DNA of 64,000 bases from positions 31,115,713-31,179,712 of the forward strand of contig CM019709.1 in assembly GCA_009760885.1 (NCBI GenBank), given 5' to 3'. The notes beneath the pieces are model-generated. The model was not told the DNA's origin, searched no databases, and saw only the letters and a program-made list of their open reading frames with translations. Origin of the DNA: Achatina immaculata. Taxonomy: Eukaryota; Mollusca; Gastropoda; Stylommatophora; Achatinidae. A program made the position numbers and the translations under genes. Positions 43,497 to 55,025 of this stretch are shown here, in pieces. Positions within the stretch are counted from its first letter, which is position 1. Every line of letters starts with the position of its first letter.

Positions 43497-43613
43497 TATA
43501 ATAATTTTTGGGATTCCGTGTGACTAGATGGTCAAGCAGTTGACTCTTAGTCATCTACTCATAAAATTTTCTCTCTCTCTCATATCTTCCTGCCTTGTCT
43601 GGAATATTCACAA
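43497..43613 (+). repeat. dispersed direct repeat, copy 2
   Basis: GGGATTCCGTGTGACTAGAT, GGTCAAGCAGTTGACT and GCCTTGTCTGGAATATTCAC: see the copy at 42721-42840. Confidence 0.7.
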
Positions 43614-43619
43614 CCTATT

Positions 43620-45255
43620 TTACCCTCTCACAAAGAGTACTTTGCACAAGGTTACTCCATTTATATCTCCAGGTTTTACAAACCACAAAATACAAACAGC
43701 AAGGATTACTTACTTGCAAGAAGTTAAAATCTGAAATATTACAAATAAGCACAGGGCATGATTACAAACAGAGAAGACAACACATGCACTTAGCACATTT
43801 AAAAAAAAAAAAAACAGAACACTGGTGACACCATTAATATTGGAAAGTAAAAAAAACAAAGATACAAAAACTTGGCTAATACTTTTTTTAGAACTCAATT
43901 TTCGACACTGAAAAAAAAAAAACCATAAACCACTATTAAAAAGTGACGTGAAAAAGGTGGCATTCATTTTCAAATTCTGCATATACCTTTCAAATACATG
44001 CCCATAAAAGTCACTAACTGCTGCTGAATATTTCTAAATAAACTTGAAGCAGGCATGATCATCTTTCCAGGTGCATTAAGGTGTTTTTCTTGACATCTGC
44101 AGCTACTGATGCAACATTTCTATGACAACTCCACCTAACTCTCAAAACCATTATTACAGGGAAGCATTTTTTTTTTCAAAAACAAATAAAGATTCAATTG
44201 GCATGCAGCGAGCATAATTTTAGGTGATACACAGAGCCATTAAATAAAAGGATGGCAGAACATAAATAAAATGGTTTTCTGTGGGAGTTTTGGTGCAACA
44301 GGGTACTGACAACTGTTACCTCATTAATTTTTCCAAAGGAGTTTTAATGCACTGATATTATTATTATTAACTGTTTACTACGGGAAATTTGGACCACTCA
44401 GATAACAACCTGCTTTCTATGGGAATTTTGATGCACTGAGATACTAACAGCAATTTCTCCTTATTTTATTCTCTCTATATGAATATTCTCTTTGTGTGTG
44501 ATTGATACTATGTGTCCAGCAACTGTTCTAGCTAAACAAACTAATATCTCAGCTTGTGTCTCTCAGCAAGTTCTACCATCAACTATAATCATCTAAGCAT
44601 GGTCCTATCCATATCTTCAACACGGTTCAGCTTAAATAATGCATAGCTATACAACAGTACACATAAGTTCATTGGAAAACATGCAGAACTATCGTACGTA
44701 ATATCTCCAACTACTCATTCTGACCAGAAGTTCTATCAAAATGAACCTGCTCTTGGCCACAAAGAACAAGCTTGGTTCCACAGCTCCCATCACTTGTCTG
44801 GCAGGAAATGATCTCTTCAGTTCTTTCTTGCTGTTGCTACAGAGAACAATCTCAACTCTTCAACTTCCATTAATGCTACAATGAAACAAAACTTGACTCA
44901 GCAACTCCATCACTTGTCTGGTAGCAAATGATTTTTCTTAGCTCAGTATTTTCTCATTTATAAAAATGTCGTTGCCAAATAATCTTTCACCTTTGTTATA
45001 AATAAAACCCAGTAAATATGATAAGATCCCCTTTTTTTTTAATACATTAAAAGAAAGAGTTAGTGAACCAACCAGATAATCTCGACATTAATCCATGACA
45101 TACCTTAACAAAATCTTATTTCTACAGAGTGTAAATAACATTACATATGTTGTGGATGTTAATCCAGTGTACCAAATAAACAACAAAAGTTTTTTTTCTC
45201 TCATATTTGCTTTAAGATGTTTAAAAAAAAACAGCTTAACGATAATTATGAGCAA
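43620..45255. other. 3' flank of NTF2, no gene recognised
   Basis: AT-rich DNA with A/T runs. An ATTAAA on the minus strand at about 45038-45043 could serve NTF2 polyadenylation; this is unproven. Confidence 0.4.
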
Positions 45256-45259
45256 CACT

Positions 45260-45376
45260 TTACATATCATGTATAACCAATCTAAAGATGTCATGATAGA
45301 TATAAAAGAAATTGTTGGCAGGCTTGAGCACGAAGGTCTGTGAGAAGCCCAACACTTTGTCATTTTCAGAATTGTT
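45260..45376 (-). CDS. NUTF2: NTF2 exon 4 (stop codon)
   Basis: 39 codons including TAA (45262-45260), acceptor GTTCTGCAG. Codes NNSENDKVLGFSQTFVLKPA, NNFFYIYHDI and FRLVIHDM. Too short to stand out as an open frame; found by homology. Confidence 0.95.
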   Translation of the reverse strand, partial: NNSENDKVLGFSQTFVLKPANNFFYIYHDIFRLVIHDM

Positions 45377-48300
45377 CTGCAGAACAGAAAGATTAATTTT
45401 TTTTTTAAAAAATGCATACATTACCATTTTACTGCATTATTTCCAATGTCTTATAATAATTATCAATGAAAACCGTATACATGGTATCCCAAAGATAATG
45501 CTGGCATTTTAAAAGTCATTTATTTTAAAACCTGAAAATTCAAAACAAAACAGATTTACTTCATTTTATTTCATGAATTTTTGTTTTATTTTTTTTTAAA
45601 GCATACTTCTTCTTTACCGTTTGCCTTCAAAATGGCCTTGGTTGCACTGTGTTACAGTTATGCGTCTCCTGGCCCAGCGCATCCAACTCTGGTGCCACGT
45701 TGTTTAAGAACAAGGTTCATCTTCACGCTGCGATCTCTCTTCATTCAGTGAAGGCACTGACCACCACTAGGAGGCAGATAAGGTCCTGGCTGGCCATGGT
45801 TCACAAACACCTGGCCCAAGCAGGTCAGCTATGAGTTACTGACCGCTATGTCATTCAACTTGGGGAAAGCATCTTTGACCACTTAACATACATCACACTT
45901 CAATATGAGGAGGAGCTCATGTAACTCTACATATGACAGTCCATCTCCCACCATACACACTGTAGGACATCTCTAGTAGATGAGGGTGAAGATGTATGCA
46001 GTGCTGCGGTCAATGACCCACAGCCGATAGCTCAAGTCAGGACTGGCAAAACATGGTCAACCAAGACCTTGTCCTATCTCTCTGCAAGTGCCTCTGGCAA
46101 CAGGGCTCAACCAGACTAACACAGCAGGGATGTCCATGGTCTCCAGACAGGGGAGCCTTCTAAAGAACCACTGAAACACTCCTGCTTTTTCTTTGACTTT
46201 TTGAACAAACAGCAACCGCAACCCACTCTCCATCCAACACAACGCAGGTGCCCAGCATCTTCGCCTCATCAGCTGCAAGGAACATCTTTGTCTGCAATTC
46301 CAGGTAGAAAGAACAAGATCTTCTTGTCACACTTTCAAACTTATCCACAAATCCTTCACTTCACTTTCACCTGCCACACAAGTTCCAAAGCAGAAAACAA
46401 GACCCAACCCCACTCTTCTTTCACACCAAGGAAGCAACAACAAAAAAAACTCTGCATGCATGGGGGAATAGAACCAACAGTTACTACACAAATGATCTGC
46501 AATGACTAAAAGGCTTGACCTGCATGAGGCCTTTCTATTTCTGTGTTTATGAATTTTCACTCTTTCCCCCCCCCCCCTCCTCCAAATGTGCCTGACAGTG
46601 ACATGTATGAATGTAAGGGAAGACAGAACATAATGTGAAGATCAGTCCTGTGATTGAGGGACCTCTCCTGAAGCTACAGTGGCTGGGTGAATGATGTTAA
46701 AACTAAATGATGGGAGAGCTGTGCTTACCTTGAGCTGACCAATGACAGCGACTAACACTCCTCCATCAATTGTTGGTTGACAATCTATTGTTGTGATTTG
46801 TCTGAACATATTATCAATTGGGATAGTCTGCAGAAAAACAACCAATTTTAAAAAAAAAAAAAAAAAGTGACAAATTTATCACAGTCTGCCTTGTCTTCCT
46901 CAAGAAGCCTTGTGAGATTCATGGATCACAGGAAATTTCAATAAACACACTGTTCCATATAACTGCCAGTTTCTCTGCTCTACTCTTCTTCATTTACTGA
47001 GAGTTTACTACTTCATACACGTAGGGATGGTTTTAATTTGCTGTGCTGTTTTTGAGGTTATTAAAATTTAAAACCACTGGGTTTTATCCTGTAGATGTGC
47101 TTTCATTCAGCAGTGTCCTGCTTGTCTGACTGATTATACTGTCATCCAAGTCGAAGAAGTCTTCAAAGATGTTTTTTCTTATGGCTGACTCACTCTTTTA
47201 GTCAGAAAATAACTACAAATCAAGGGATGTAACTACATAAAGATATATAAAAAAGATCCTGTTTGACTTGCCATCATATATTATTCTTGGCATAATAGCA
47301 TTTTTCTGCCATAACACAGCTATTTTATTTCTTTATATGACAGCAACTATTTACTGCAGCAAACTACCATCTAGTTAGGTATTTTATTTCTTTACATGAC
47401 AGCATCTGTTTACTACAGCAAGCTACCATCTAGTTAGGTATTTTATTTCTTTACATGACAGCATCTGTTTACTACAGCAAGCTACCATCTAGTTAGGTAT
47501 TTTATTTCTTTACATGACAGCATCTGTTTACTACAGCAAGCTACCATCTAGTTAGGTATTTTATTTCTTTACATGACAGCATCTGTTTACTACAGCAAGC
47601 TACCATCTAGTTAGGTATTCTATTTCTTTACATGACAGCATTCTTCAAGCACAATACAGCTAACATCTTACCTTCATCTTTTCTGCTATTGCTTCAACAC
47701 CCTGGAATTGCTGACCCTCAAATGTTAATAGAGATTCTGTGGGCTGAAACACAGATGATCGCAAATTATCATTTTCATACTCTCAGATGTTAGCAGAGCC
47801 TACGGCCCGAAACTCTGATGTTTGTAAGCCACAGCCTGCATTCTCTCAATGTTAATAACCTAAGGGCTAAAACACAAATGTTAAGTAAACCATAACTTTC
47901 ACACTCTCAGATGTTAAACCATAACCAGTGATCGCATTAACTGGCAATTACCAATTAAAAATGAGAAAAACCAAAACTTTTGGAGGTCGTCAATTACTGT
48001 AACTGGCTTATACTATCAAAAAAAACCTGGCAAAAAGCAACCAGTGAAACTGGTTTGAGGATGATCTGGCAAATAGGCTGCTGATGCTCAATTCCCATGA
48101 AAGGAAAATCAGCCAGTTTTGACTTTGGTTCAGCATGTGAGCATTTTGTAAAGATTAAATCTCGCTGCTAATAAGAAAAGAAAGTTCAGACGAACACTTA
48201 CTTCCTGCTGATATTTGTAAACCATGTTTAATTTTACATTCTTAAAAAATATTTAAAAAGTATAAATTACTGAATGTTGTACTGACAAAAATGGTATTTC

Positions 48301-51300
48301 GGAAAATACTTTATGCAAGATGAAAGACAGGTATAAGTTATAAAAAGAAAAAAGGATAAAGGCAAAATCCCTGCTTCCATGCCATTGAGGCATGCTGGGG
48401 ATACGGTGCTAGGCCCGTATTTCCGCGACCTTCAGCACATGAAAGTATGATGCAGTCAGTATCACACCCTGGCCACATTTACCTTCCTAGATTTCTCTGG
48501 TACCAATTTCAGAGGCTAGGTCAACCCCAGGACCTTTCTTGGTGTGTACAAGAAATAATTCCACTGCTGGCACTGAACCCAATACCAATGGATTAGCAAA
48601 CTGAGTGCCTAACCACTCAGCTAACCAAACCACCAGTATAAGCTGTACCAGTTTTTAAAAATTCTAACGCAATCACTGACCATAACTTTGAAAAGATATA
48701 AAATTCGTTTCATGCTCTTCTGACATCCTAATTGTTTTTTTCACTATACGTGTTCAGAGCAGAAGTTCCCAAAGCAGGTGACGATGGAAAAGTAAGGGTA
48801 ATGTGGTCTGCATCCAGTTCTGGCATCGGAACCAAATGAGTGGAAAATAAGTTTTTGAGGGTGCTGGGTTTGTGGATGAGAGTAGTAGAAGATGAAGACC
48901 GCAGAGAGGACATCAGCGACGGACTTGCTAGAGAAAGCCAGGCTTTTGCAATGCTGCGACTATATGGAAATCTAAAAAAATACTGAGCATGAAGACGAAA
49001 ATCAGGATATTTAAGAGTAATGTTCTAAGCATTCTACTCTATGGAAGTGAATGCTGGAAAATCACCAAAACCATAGAAAACAAGTTGAATTCTTTACAGA
49101 CATTTTACAAAGAATCAGAAAAATATTCTGGCCAAACACCATGAGAAATAACATCTTGTTGGCAGAACTGAAGATGATGCCTCTGACAACAATTATTGAG
49201 GAAAGACGCTGGCGATGGTTGGGACATGTGCTCCGAATGACTGAAAACTCACTACCAAAAATAGCACCACAGAGGAAAAGTAGTACGGGTAGACCAAAAG
49301 AGATATGGAGAAGAACAACAGAGAGGATGTTGAGCAATAGAGGGCTCACCTGGGCAAGAGTGGAAAAAAAGGCAAAGGACAGGCATTTGTGGAAAACCCT
49401 TGCGGAAGCCCCATGTTCCCTGGGCACTTAAGGCTCAGAGAATGAGAAATCGAGGAAGACCTAAAAAATACTTGGAGAAGGGAAATTGTGACTGAGCTCA
49501 GAGACAAGGGATACACATGGAAGAAAGCAGAGAATAAATCCAAGAACAGGGATGACTGGAGAGCCTTTATCCATGGCCTATGCTCCCAAGGGAGTGAAAG
49601 GCAATGATGATGTGACCTGTAATGGAAGGAGACAGCAGTCTCAGCAGTCTAAAAAAAAGTTGGAAACTACTGAATCTTTATTTACAATTCTGCGTCTTGG
49701 ACAACCTGGAGTTTTTTTCCTTTTTAAAATAGTTTCTATATAGGACTATACAGTCAGATTTTGAAGTCATTAAACTGGGCTGGCTGATGTGTCATAGTGT
49801 CTCACAGTTGGTGAAGGTCTGGAAGGAAAAGTTCCTTATATATTGTTCTGCAAGACAATTTGAAACAGAACAAGAATGGTAAGAGCAGAGTGCCTTCTCT
49901 GCATTCCAATTAACCCTCAATTTTAAACAGAACAAGAATGGTAAGAGCAGACTGCCTCCTCTGCATTCCAATCAACCTGGCTGTTTAAAAAAAAAAAGTA
50001 CATTCAATCTGAATGGAAAAAGCAACTGAAATACAACAATGAACTAGATCCAATACACTAGCTACAAAGACATCAGCAAACCACTGTCTTCCACCTAAGG
50101 ACAGCCCACTGCAGACTACTGAGCCACCTACACAGACTTAAAATGTCTCACACAGACAAGTGTCCATGTGGCAATGGAGTCCAGACTCCAGAACATATCC
50201 TTCAAGAGTGCCCAAACCATGCAGACCTGAGGCGTGAGACATGGCCAGAGGACACAAGCTTTGAGGGCTCCTATCAGGATCTGGACAGGACTGCAGGCTT
50301 TGCCATGTCAACAGGGATCAGGATCTGATGTGATCAACAACATCGAACGCGGAAGAAGATACTCATGCAAAAGGAAACTGTTTCTAAACATAAAGAATAT
50401 CTGCCTGCTGATCAAGACACACTGGAGTAATAATCTCGAGAAAACTGTTTTATGTACATATGACAATACATTCAAAGCATCAAAGTAAAAGGCATAGAAT
50501 TAATGCAAGGGGACAAATTCAACTATTTAGGAACAATAATAACACAAGGATGATGCAAAACCAAAATGAGGAGCAGAATAACCCAGGCCAAGTCAACATT
50601 TATGAAAATGAAAAACATTCTGTGTGATAAAGCTCAATCAAGGAACACCAGAAAGAGAATTATTCAGTGCTACATCAAACCCATATTATTACATAGATGC
50701 AAAGCATGGATGATAACAAAGAGCACTCAAAATCTACTGGAAGCGGTGGAGATGTGGTTCTCAAGAAGAATGATGAGAATACCATGGACAGCTATAAAAA
50801 AAAAACAAATGAAGAGGATCTAAGTGAGGCTGGGCAAAAGAGAGAAATTATGGCAAAATTCAGAACACGACAGTCCAGATTTGCGGGGCATGTTTTAAGA
50901 AGAAGCAAGCTGGAATATGTAATGACAACAGGAAAACTGGTGTGGAAAAGGGACAGAAGAAGACAAAGAAACAAGATACTTGACAGACTAAAAGAGTGGC
51001 ACAGAGCACGGTCCAAATCACAGCTTACAGAAAGAGCAAAGGATGGATGGTTGTGGAAATTAACGACGACCAGCGCCTGACTGGCATAGACCAGAGAGGG
51101 AGAGAGAGAATACGTTAACTGTACGTGAACATCCACATATGAAACATCAATTTCTAAGGCTTAAAAATGAAAGAATGTAAAAATAAACCTTAGGAAATAA
51201 TGGACCCGTGCTATATTTTATTTATTATGGCTGCTGCGCTATAAGATAAATTACTGACAATTTACATTCTAATTTTAGTAACACTTTCGTTACTAATGAG

Positions 51301-51597
51301 TAACAGGCAACCCACGCTGTGGCTACATGATCACTTTGTGATGTTAACATGCTGATGATGACAGTAGCAGGACAGTTTATCCTTACATCGACACTTAATT
51401 ATTCCTAACCCTCATGGCCGGTAATGATACAATGAAGATACTTTTAAAACAAAAGATGCACGTTTCCGATAATACAAAAAACATCTCCAACTTACATGAT
51501 ACATCGCAGCCACCTGGCCTCTGATATCCTTATTATCAAAAACAAGATAATACTGTTCCACAAACTGTTTGCCAATGCTGTCGAAGTTGGGATTCAT
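45260..51597 (-). CDS. NUTF2: nuclear transport factor 2 (NTF2), four coding exons
   Basis: NTF2 is a small homodimeric protein that binds Ran-GDP and FxFG nucleoporins and returns Ran to the nucleus. Coding exons in order: 51597-51496, 47743-47672, 46827-46729, 45376-45260. All four joins fall between codons, with GT-AG ends (GTAAGT, GTAAGA and GTAAGC donors). The total is 390 bases: 129 residues plus TAA; animal NTF2 is about 127. The protein runs SIGKQFVEQYYLVFDN, LLTFEGQQFQGVEAIAEKM, TTIDCQPTIDGGVLVAVIGQ and GFSQTFVLKPANNFFYIYHD, ending FRLVIHDM. Glu43, in FEGQQF, is the equivalent of mammalian Glu42, needed for Ran binding. The acidic Ran-contacting loop (Asp92/Asp94 in mammals) is present as NNSEND and is two residues longer. 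Phe5 stands where mammals have Trp7. No signal peptide or membrane segment. Introns are 3.75, 0.84 and 1.35 kb and contain repeats. Confidence 0.96.
45600..46520. other. unassigned sequence in NTF2 intron 3
   Basis: More GC-rich than its surroundings, with parts that read open on either strand (for example RRQIRSWLAMVHKHLAQ on plus, LGTCVVLDGEWVAVAVC on minus). It is probably a decayed mobile element, but I recognise no family. Confidence 0.35.
46729..46827 (-). CDS. NUTF2: NTF2 exon 3
   Basis: 33 codons, acceptor TTTCTGCAG, donor GTAAGC. Codes TIPIDNMFRQITTIDCQPTI, DGGVLVAV and IGQLK; vertebrates have the parallel VVGQLK. Confidence 0.95.
47321..47640. repeat. 59-bp minisatellite, 5 copies (NTF2 intron 2 side of exon 2)
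   Basis: Unit GCATCTGTTTACTACAGCAA, then GCTACCATCTAGTTAGGTAT and TTTATTTCTTTACATGACA. The last four copies are nearly identical. It ends about 30 bases from the exon 2 donor (47672). Confidence 0.93.
47672..47743 (-). CDS. NUTF2: NTF2 exon 2
   Basis: 24 codons, acceptor TGTTTCAG, donor GTAAGA. Codes PTESLLTFEGQQFQGVEAIA and EKMK. The LTxEGQQFQG block is the family's most conserved stretch. Confidence 0.96.
48355..48645 (-). mobile_element. tRNA-derived SINE (family 1)
   Basis: GCAAAATCCCTGCTTCCATG, GATGCAGTCAGTATCACACC, GGACCTTTCTTGGTGTGTAC and head GTGCCTAACCACTCAGCTAA, parallel to 23545 and 41445. Sits in NTF2 intron 1. Confidence 0.8.
48930..49440 (+). mobile_element. LINE family B fragment
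   Basis: STLWK-like and WKITKT remnants, then TTIIEERRWRWLGHVLRMTE, GRPKEIWRRTTERMLSNRGL and KDRHLWKTLAEAP, ending CACTTAAGGCTCAGAG. It extends further 5' than other B copies. Confidence 0.85.
49447..49615 (+). mobile_element. LINE family D 3' fragment
   Basis: AAATCGAGGAAGACCTAAAA, ACACATGGAAGAAAGCAGAG, GATGACTGGAGAGCCTTTAT and GGCAATGATGATG match the 3' end of family D at 20433 in reverse. It abuts the preceding family B copy. Confidence 0.7.
49850..49980. repeat. tandem doublet of about 65 bases
   Basis: AACAGAACAAGAATGGTAAG, AGCAGAGTGCC and TCTGCATTCCAAT recur in direct succession. Confidence 0.8.
50085..50345 (+). mobile_element. LINE family F C-terminal fragment
   Basis: HLRTAHCRLLSHLHRLKMSH, KCPCGNGVQTPEHILQECPN and FAMSTGIRI match the minus-strand copy at 31790-32190. 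Confidence 0.85.
50480..51110 (+). mobile_element. LINE related to family C
   Basis: RSRITQAKSTFMKMKNILCD, RIIQCYIKPILLHRCKAWMI, LLEAVEMWFSRRMMRIPWTA, a frameshift, then KRDRRRQRNKILDRLKEWHR and AKDGWLWKL; it ends with a (GA)n tail at about 51095. Diverged from family C in its last 80 residues. Confidence 0.82.
51496..51597 (-). CDS. NUTF2: NTF2 exon 1 (start codon)
   Basis: 34 codons from ATG at 51597-51595, MNPNFDSIGKQFVEQYYLVF to AMYH, then donor GTAAGT. The start gives the expected short NTF2 N-terminus. Confidence 0.95.
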
Positions 51598-51739
51598 TGT
51601 ATTTCTGCTTATGCGTAAAAAAAATATGCGCAGTAAAAGACAACGTTATTCGCTAATGGAAGCGCCTCAACTTCTAGAACACCAACACCACCAATGCCGC
51701 CTTTCGGATTCCACCAGTGTACACAGGACCGGAAATCTT

Positions 51740-52360
51740 CTGTTCGAGATGGGTAATTTAAAAATTACAACTTTTGCAAAAACTACCAGATTTTATAAAA
51801 ATCTTCGTTTGCGTATAAATTGTTAACATTAACGACCACTTATTGAAAGAATCAGCCACAACAGAAACTTCAAAATACAAATTTAAAAAAAAATGATTGT
51901 CAGAACCTTCCCTAAACGGCCAGTATCTGCCTGTTTCAAAACTATTCTAAAACGAAATGAGACATTATTATAATATGCAGTGTAATCATGGACCTCGAGA
52001 TTACACAAATTTAAGATTATTAAAGCTTCAAATAATATCCATTCTGTTTTCGTTACATAATATACATAACGGGACAAATACGATTTTTCTGAACGCTAAT
52101 TCTTAAAATAAAAATAAAAAAGAATTCAAGCGTGACCCGGAACGGAGCCTTATGAATAAATAATGAGCGATTACGTGCGATCTAGTATAGTCCATGTATA
52201 TCTGTTTAATTAATAATATTAAGCATCAAATACTTTCATAATGCCGTTGCTTTGTTTTCTTCTGCCTTGCTGTCTTTGAAGCAGATGAATGCTGGCATTC
52301 TCATCGCAATTCATTCATGCAAGAAACAGTTTTAAAATGTTATGAAACGCTTTGGTCAGG
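51740..52360. other. upstream of NTF2, no gene recognised
   Basis: AT-rich DNA without recognisable repeats. The nearest NTF2 upstream DNA (51598-51740) is more GC-rich and holds an ACCGGAAAT (ETS-like) motif; its promoter role is inferred. Confidence 0.4.
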
Positions 52361-52700
52361 TTCATCATCATCATCATGTGCTTCTCCAGAGTACACGATC
52401 CTTCATGCAGGCCATCAGCTCAGTTGGTGATCTCCTCTCACACCATCCCGTCAGATTGTCCAGTATCATTTCTCTTGGTCTTCCTCTTGATCTTCTTCCT
52501 TCTATTTTTCCTGTTGTTATAATATTTTCAATGCCCCCTCTTCTCATTGCATGTCCTATGAAAGTACATTGTCTCTCTCTTATCTTTTTGACAAGGTTTT
52601 TTGTCTCTCCAGCTCTTCTCCTACATTCTTCGTTAGTTATTTTTGCTGTCCAGAGGATTCGCAACATTCTTATAATAAACCACATTTCTGCTGCTTCCAA
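52360..52700 (-). mobile_element. LINE family C 3' fragment
   Basis: MEAAEMWFIIRMLRILWTAK, ECRRRAGETKNLVKKIRERQ, HAMRRGGIENIITTGK and GRPREMILDNLTGWCERRSP, tail (GATGAT)n at 52362-52377. It is the most intact family C 3' end, with a frame open through GETKNL. Confidence 0.9.
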
Positions 52701-52711
52701 TTATATATATA

Positions 52712-52872
52712 TATATCCAGAGATGGAAAGACAACATAGAAGATGATATAAAAGAAACTGATGTCACCAACTGGAGAGAGAAGATTAAGAATAGAGAGGA
52801 ATGGAGGCGAACTTTATCTGCAGCAGTGAGCCTTAATGGCTTGGAAAGAAGAAGAAGAAGAAGAAGAAGAGA
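52712..52872 (+). mobile_element. LINE 3' end with (GAA)n tail
   Basis: RWKDNIEDDIKETDVTNWRE, NREEWRRTLSAAVSLNGLE, then (AAG)n. Its tail differs from families A-F, so it defines another family. Confidence 0.75.
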
Positions 52873-53052
52873 CGTCCAGGTTTTCCATGACACTCCGGAT
52901 TTTTAAAGAAAAAATATTCACTGTCCCGAAAATGCTTCCGGAGCACATATTTGTCAAATGAAACAATGTTGCATTCGAGTTCTGTCTCCTTGTGATATCA
53001 GGTTGGCAGAACTGCTATACACATTTTAAAACAACAGAAATAGTGGAAACTT

Positions 53053-54288
53053 CTTCTTCTCTGCTTCTTCTTATCCGCTCGCTTCTACCATCAAGATCGT
53101 CCCGTGATCCTACTGAATTTACTCCTGTGGTTCTCACGATAGTGTCATTTAGGATGGAGGCTCGGAGCATTGTAGAGCTTGGGCCTATATTCTCTGTGGG
53201 TCGCAGAAGCGGCATTGCGTGACACTGTGGTTTTCGTTGCACCAGTTTAGTCTAGAGTTGGACTTTCTCACCGGAAAACATCGACGTGTTTTGGATATCA
53301 GTATATCCACGCAGTGATATACATCTTAACCAAGTTAAAATTATTCAATTCAAATGTAATATCCACCCTCATTTATGTATATGAAAGTTGGAAAACAACT
53401 AAAGAAATAGACTTTTTGAAAACAAATGCCTAAGGAAAATACTCGGTATAAAGTGGAATGAATTCAAGAACAACGCAGAGATCAGACAGATGAGCAAACA
53501 ACAACCTGTCTCTTGGTTGGTCAGAAAAAGAAGATGGACATACGTCGGTCATGTGATGAGAAGAAACAATCAGAGAATCCCCCAAACAAGCTATCAAATG
53601 GAACACAACAGGGCGAAGAAAAAGAGCTCGACCACGTGAAACTCTAAAGAGGACATTGTTAAGAGAAGCCAATTCAGTGGGCATAATATCCCTTGATGAC
53701 ATTGAAAAACTCGCCGAAGACAGGACATCTTGCGAACTACCATGCGGGCCCTATGTGACGTCTAACGGCACTGGAAGGATGTAAGATATCCCAGCCAGGT
53801 GAAAGGTGGTTGCCCATCCAGTCCAGAGTTGGACTTTCTCACTGGAAAAACTCAGCATGATTTGAATATGAATATATCCCCGTCGGGTGAGAGGTGGTTA
53901 CATGTCTAGACTGCACTGGTCCAGTGTCTCCGACTTCAACATTTTGTGGTATTGACCACTACCCTTCCTGGTGGTGATCAGGACAGAGCTTTTGTCGAGG
54001 AGGATGAATCCTCGCCATTAGTAAGTTTCACCTCCGGGTTAAGTCGGTTTAGGCGTATTATCCCAATATGGGTGTATATAGGACGTGATCGGCCTCTAGA
54101 GCAGATGTGCCGTGGTATGAGTAGCCCTTACCGCGAGACTACTGGCTATACCGATTAAACTTCACTTATTCCTTTCCATCACTTTTTTCACAGCGGCGCC
54201 GCGCGGCAACCCTAATCGCATTTTTTCTTCATTGGCCGGGAGGAGTTTCACCCCACGCACGGCAGCTGAGGAATCTTCGCCAGCAGAG
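53053..54288 (-). mobile_element. ~760-bp non-autonomous retroposon, copy 1, split by LINE A
   Basis: Flanked by the perfect 11-base direct repeat AGTGGAAACTT (53042-53052 and 54289-54299). The low-coordinate end is TTC-rich, i.e. a (GAA)n-type 3' tail on the minus strand. Landmarks shared with copy 2: GGTTTTCGTTGCACCAGTTT, TGGATATCA, CCGTCGGGTGAGAGGTGGTT, CACTACCCTTCCTGGTGGTG, GTTAAGTCGGTTTAGGCGTA and TTCATTGGCCGGGAGGAGTT. Excluding the LINE A insertion (about 53329-53790), the length is about 765 bases. No RT, tRNA-type A/B boxes or LTR ends were recognised. Confidence 0.85.
53329..53790 (+). mobile_element. LINE family A fragment inserted in retroposon copy 1
   Basis: LFNSNVISTLIYVYESWKTT, KCLRKILGIKWNEFKNNAEI, RKRRWTYVGHVMRRNN and the terminal CTATGTGACGTCTAACGGCA then GGAAGGATGTAAGA. 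It interrupts the retroposon's GGATATCxxTATATCC block; degraded ATATCC-type direct repeats flank it. Confidence 0.85.
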
Positions 54289-55025
54289 AGTGGAAACTTA
54301 ATTTGTTATTCCTGTCTCCGTGCTGGAATTGGTGGAATTCGTGAGTTTCGTGTCATTTCGTTTGTCATTCTTTTGTCTTGGCGAGAGAGACGTTTTCAGT
54401 TGCCGGCATTATGTCTCCTCCGCATCTCCGTGCCAAAAGAAAACAAGGATCTCTGTAGAAAACAGGTAAAGTGCGACAACTTTCATTGCCGCTGTCTTAT
54501 AGTTACTTGTTTTTAGAGACTACAGTTGCTGCATTTTTCACGCTTTGGTGATAAAAAAAAATATTTTACCATTATCTGCGTCAAAGCCTTGAAAATCGAT
54601 AATGTGTCGTGTCTTCCAGATTTACGACAAGTGAATGAATGAAATATAAATGTTGAGAGAACCCTTTGTTCTTCAAATATATGCAGTAATTGCATGAAGT
54701 GTATTCAAAATGCCTAAGAGAAAGTGATCCTTTCAGGAAAAATATTCACAAGAATGGTCTTTTATAAAACGTTGGAGAAATGACAATGTAGCAGATTGTG
54801 AAATGTGGAAGTGTTACATTGCCATTGCCATTGAGCATGGCAGAGGAGTGGATATAGAATACCATGTAGGAAGCGAACAACATAAATCAAACATATATTC
54901 TGCAAGCACTTCTTAAAGACTGGACGGTTATTTTGTGTCCAAATCTTCTGAACAGGTTAAAAAAAAATCAGTGCAAGGGAAGGAACTGACCATGTGCTAT
55001 CACACAATTAAACGTCATACGTTGT

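Noticed and set aside
45600..46520. An extra gene in NTF2 intron 3
   Set aside because: Partial open frames exist on both strands but are broken by stops and lack any recognised domain or splice sites.
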